Part shown: piece by piece, positions 62,746 through 64,000 of the stretch | Numbering within the stretch: the stretch's first letter is position 1 | Layout of the letters: each line of letters starts with the position of its first letter | Assembly: GCA_944386365.1 (NCBI GenBank) | Contig: CALXAT010000001.1 | Span: forward strand, 149,028 to 213,027 | DNA: 64,000 bases | Direction: 5' to 3' | Source of the DNA: an uncultured Clostridia bacterium | GTDB taxonomy: Bacteria; Bacillota; Clostridia; TANB77; CAG-508 | Program-made: the position numbers and the translations under genes | Notes under the pieces: generated by a model | The model's input: the letters and a program-made list of their open reading frames with translations, nothing else | What the model was told of the DNA's origin: nothing | Databases searched by the model: none

Positions 62746-62838
62746 TTATTTGTTATTGTTATTTTGTCTTTCATTATTTTTGTTTTGGTTATTTGAATTG
62801 TTATTATTATTTTTATTTTCTTTATTTTTCTTACTCAT
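62746..62838 (-). CDS. Asn/Lys-rich 30-residue peptide
   Basis: Minus-strand ATG 62838 with a very strong AGGAGGTG seven bases upstream; stop at 62748-62746. MSKKNKENKNNNNNSNNQNK, then KNNERQNNNNK. Fully polar and disordered. The excellent ribosome site is the only real evidence for expression. It is opposite the uraA-upp strand and divergent from murD. Small Asn-rich peptides occur in spores and as RNA-binding tails, but no function can be assigned. Confidence 0.5.
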   Translation of the reverse strand: MSKKNKENKNNNNNSNNQNKNNERQNNNNK

Positions 62839-62905
62839 ATATCAGCACCTCCTCAAAATATATTACTATTTTGTGCGAATCTATAAAAAAATATTCACCC
62901 ATTAT

Positions 62906-62934
62906 TTGTTTTTTTTATATAATTGATATATAAT
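62906..62934 (+). promoter_or_regulatory. Promoter of murD
   Basis: TTGTTT, 17-base spacer, TATAAT at 62929-62934, 46 bases before the ATG. Confidence 0.6.
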
Positions 62935-62979
62935 ACCAGATATAAGAAAAGTTCATTCATAAATAGGAGGATTTGACAA

Positions 62980-64000
62980 ATGTGTTATAACAATGAAAAA
63001 TTAAATGAATTTAATGATTACATAAGATATAGAAAAGTGGCCATAATAGGATTAGGTGTTAGTAATTTACCACTTTTAGATTATTTATATGAAAAAAAGG
63101 CAAATGTAACTATTTTTGATGAGAGAGAATATAATAAAATTCCTAGAGACATTATTGAAAAAATTACTAATTATGGATTTATGATCCATTTTGGAAAAGA
63201 GTGTTTGCAACATTTAAAGAATTTTAATGTTATTTTTCGCTCACCTAGTTGTTTGCCAACAAAGCCTGAACTAGTAGAAGAAGCAAATAGGGGAGCCTTA
63301 GTAACAACAGAAGTAGAATTATTAATGGAAATGTGTCCAGCAAAAATGATTGGTGTTACAGGAAGTGATGGAAAAACAACAACAACAAGTTTAATTAATC
63401 ATATTTTGCAAAAAGCAGGATATAGAACATTTTTAGGTGGTAATATTGGAACACCATTATTTACCAAATTACCAGAAATTACACCTGAAGATATTGTTGT
63501 TCTAGAATTAAGTAGTTTTCAATTAATGGGAATGGAAATTAGTCCACAAATCGCTGTTATTACTAATATAACTCCAAATCATTTAAATATACATAAAGAT
63601 TATCAAGAATATATAGATAGTAAGAAAAATATTTTTAAATATCAAGATGAGAATGGAATTTTGGTTTTAAATTATGATAATGAAATAACTAGAAAATGTG
63701 CTGAGGAAGCAAAAGGAAAGGTTATATTCTTTAGCAGTAAAACAAAATTAGATAATGGATATATTGTTGATGAAGATGTTATAAAAGAATGTGATGATAA
63801 GGTTAGAAAACATATTTTGAATACAGAAGATGTGATTTTAAGAGGAAATCATAATTATCAAAACATTGCAACCGCAATTGCAGCAACTGCAACTCTAGTG
63901 GATATAGAAACAGCTGTAAAAGCTATAAAAGAATTTAAACCAGTAGAACACCGAATTGAATTTGTAGAAGAAATTGATGGTGTTAAATGGTATAATGATT
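62980..64000 (+). CDS. murD: UDP-N-acetylmuramoylalanine-D-glutamate ligase (3' partial)
   Basis: 340 residues are visible before the window ends; the family has about 450. ATG 62980 follows TAGGAGG. Motifs: the N-terminal Rossmann motif IIGLGVSNLPLL, the P-loop GVTGSDGKTTTTSLI, GGNIGTPLF, ELSSFQL, NITPNHLNIH, RGNHNYQNIATAIAA and VEHRIEFV. It adds D-Glu to UDP-MurNAc-L-Ala with ATP in cytoplasmic peptidoglycan synthesis. The N-terminal extension (MCYNNEKLNEF) is slightly longer than usual. It is not in a dcw-type cluster in the visible part. Confidence 0.95.
   Translation, partial: MCYNNEKLNEFNDYIRYRKVAIIGLGVSNLPLLDYLYEKKANVTIFDEREYNKIPRDIIEKITNYGFMIHFGKECLQHLKNFNVIFRSPSCLPTKPELVEEANRGALVTTEVELLMEMCPAKMIGVTGSDGKTTTTSLINHILQKAGYRTFLGGNIGTPLFTKLPEITPEDIVVLELSSFQLMGMEISPQIAVITNITPNHLNIHKDYQEYIDSKKNIFKYQDENGILVLNYDNEITRKCAEEAKGKVIFFSSKTKLDNGYIVDEDVIKECDDKVRKHILNTEDVILRGNHNYQNIATAIAATATLVDIETAVKAIKEFKPVEHRIEFVEEIDGVKWYND

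Noticed and set aside
62727..62933. 68-residue plus-strand frame rich in Tyr, Phe and Cys
   Set aside because: It is the mirror of the Asn-rich minus-strand gene and has no ribosome site.

Overview
The window is AT-rich, Gram-positive, low-GC DNA and reads like a chromosome segment of an anaerobic, spore-forming Clostridia-type bacterium, probably host-associated or uncultivated. The evidence is an electron-bifurcating [FeFe]-hydrogenase operon, a dipicolinate synthase B gene (endospores), an LPXTG-anchored surface protein, cell-wall hydrolases, strong AGGAGG-type ribosome sites and U-tailed hairpin terminators. No tRNA, rRNA, IS element or CRISPR array was seen.

Layout. 1-3.5 kb: 3' part of a secreted ricin-lectin/M14 carboxypeptidase and a coupled membrane-anchored protein. 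3.8-9.1 kb: a frameshifted RHS polymorphic toxin, then putative immunity genes (two DUF2691 paralogues, an MGAWGTG-type protein, an unknown protein) and two immunity-gene remnants. 9.1-25.4 kb: a long glycan assembly and export operon with GT4 and GT2 glycosyltransferases, an ABC-2 exporter, a GT2-GT4 fusion, GT-C-like membrane proteins, and a polyprenyl-phosphate glycosyltransferase/GtrA set. 25.4-31.7 kb: a cadherin-like-domain protein and two wall hydrolases (amidase, glucosaminidase) sharing Ig-like/BIG2 repeats. 31.9-37.3 kb: pyruvyltransferase-like protein, MFS transporter, phosphoesterase, GNAT and a HAM1-like pyrophosphatase. 37.5-43.7 kb: a TVP38 protein, three CmpB-type membrane paralogues, SpoVFB, a YneA-like LysM protein behind LexA-like boxes, and PepF. 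43.8-53 kb: a FtsX-type ABC transporter, an LPXTG surface protein, a Yip1-like protein and UvrB. 53.1-59.8 kb: two minus-strand small proteins, then HydC-HydB-(C1 peptidase)-HydA. 59.8-64 kb: a small foreign-looking gene behind a switchable leader, a uracil permease-UPRT fusion behind a leader peptide and attenuator, and the 5' part of murD.

Most notable observation. Three genes of the glycan operon are intact only if the ribosome makes a +1 frameshift, and at all three the zero-frame codon at the break is CGG inside the tetranucleotide CGGA (12266, 13801, 20072). Skipping the C restores GGA (Gly) and a full-length, family-consistent protein each time. By hand scan I found no other in-frame CGG in the native genes of the window. 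The only other in-frame CGGs are two in the compositionally atypical gene at 59984-60280. This suggests CGG is unassigned or starved here and that CGGA works as, or is tolerated as, a +1 frameshift site. It is not described in anything I can recall and can be tested directly.

All family names come from motif recognition in the translated sequence; no database search was run.
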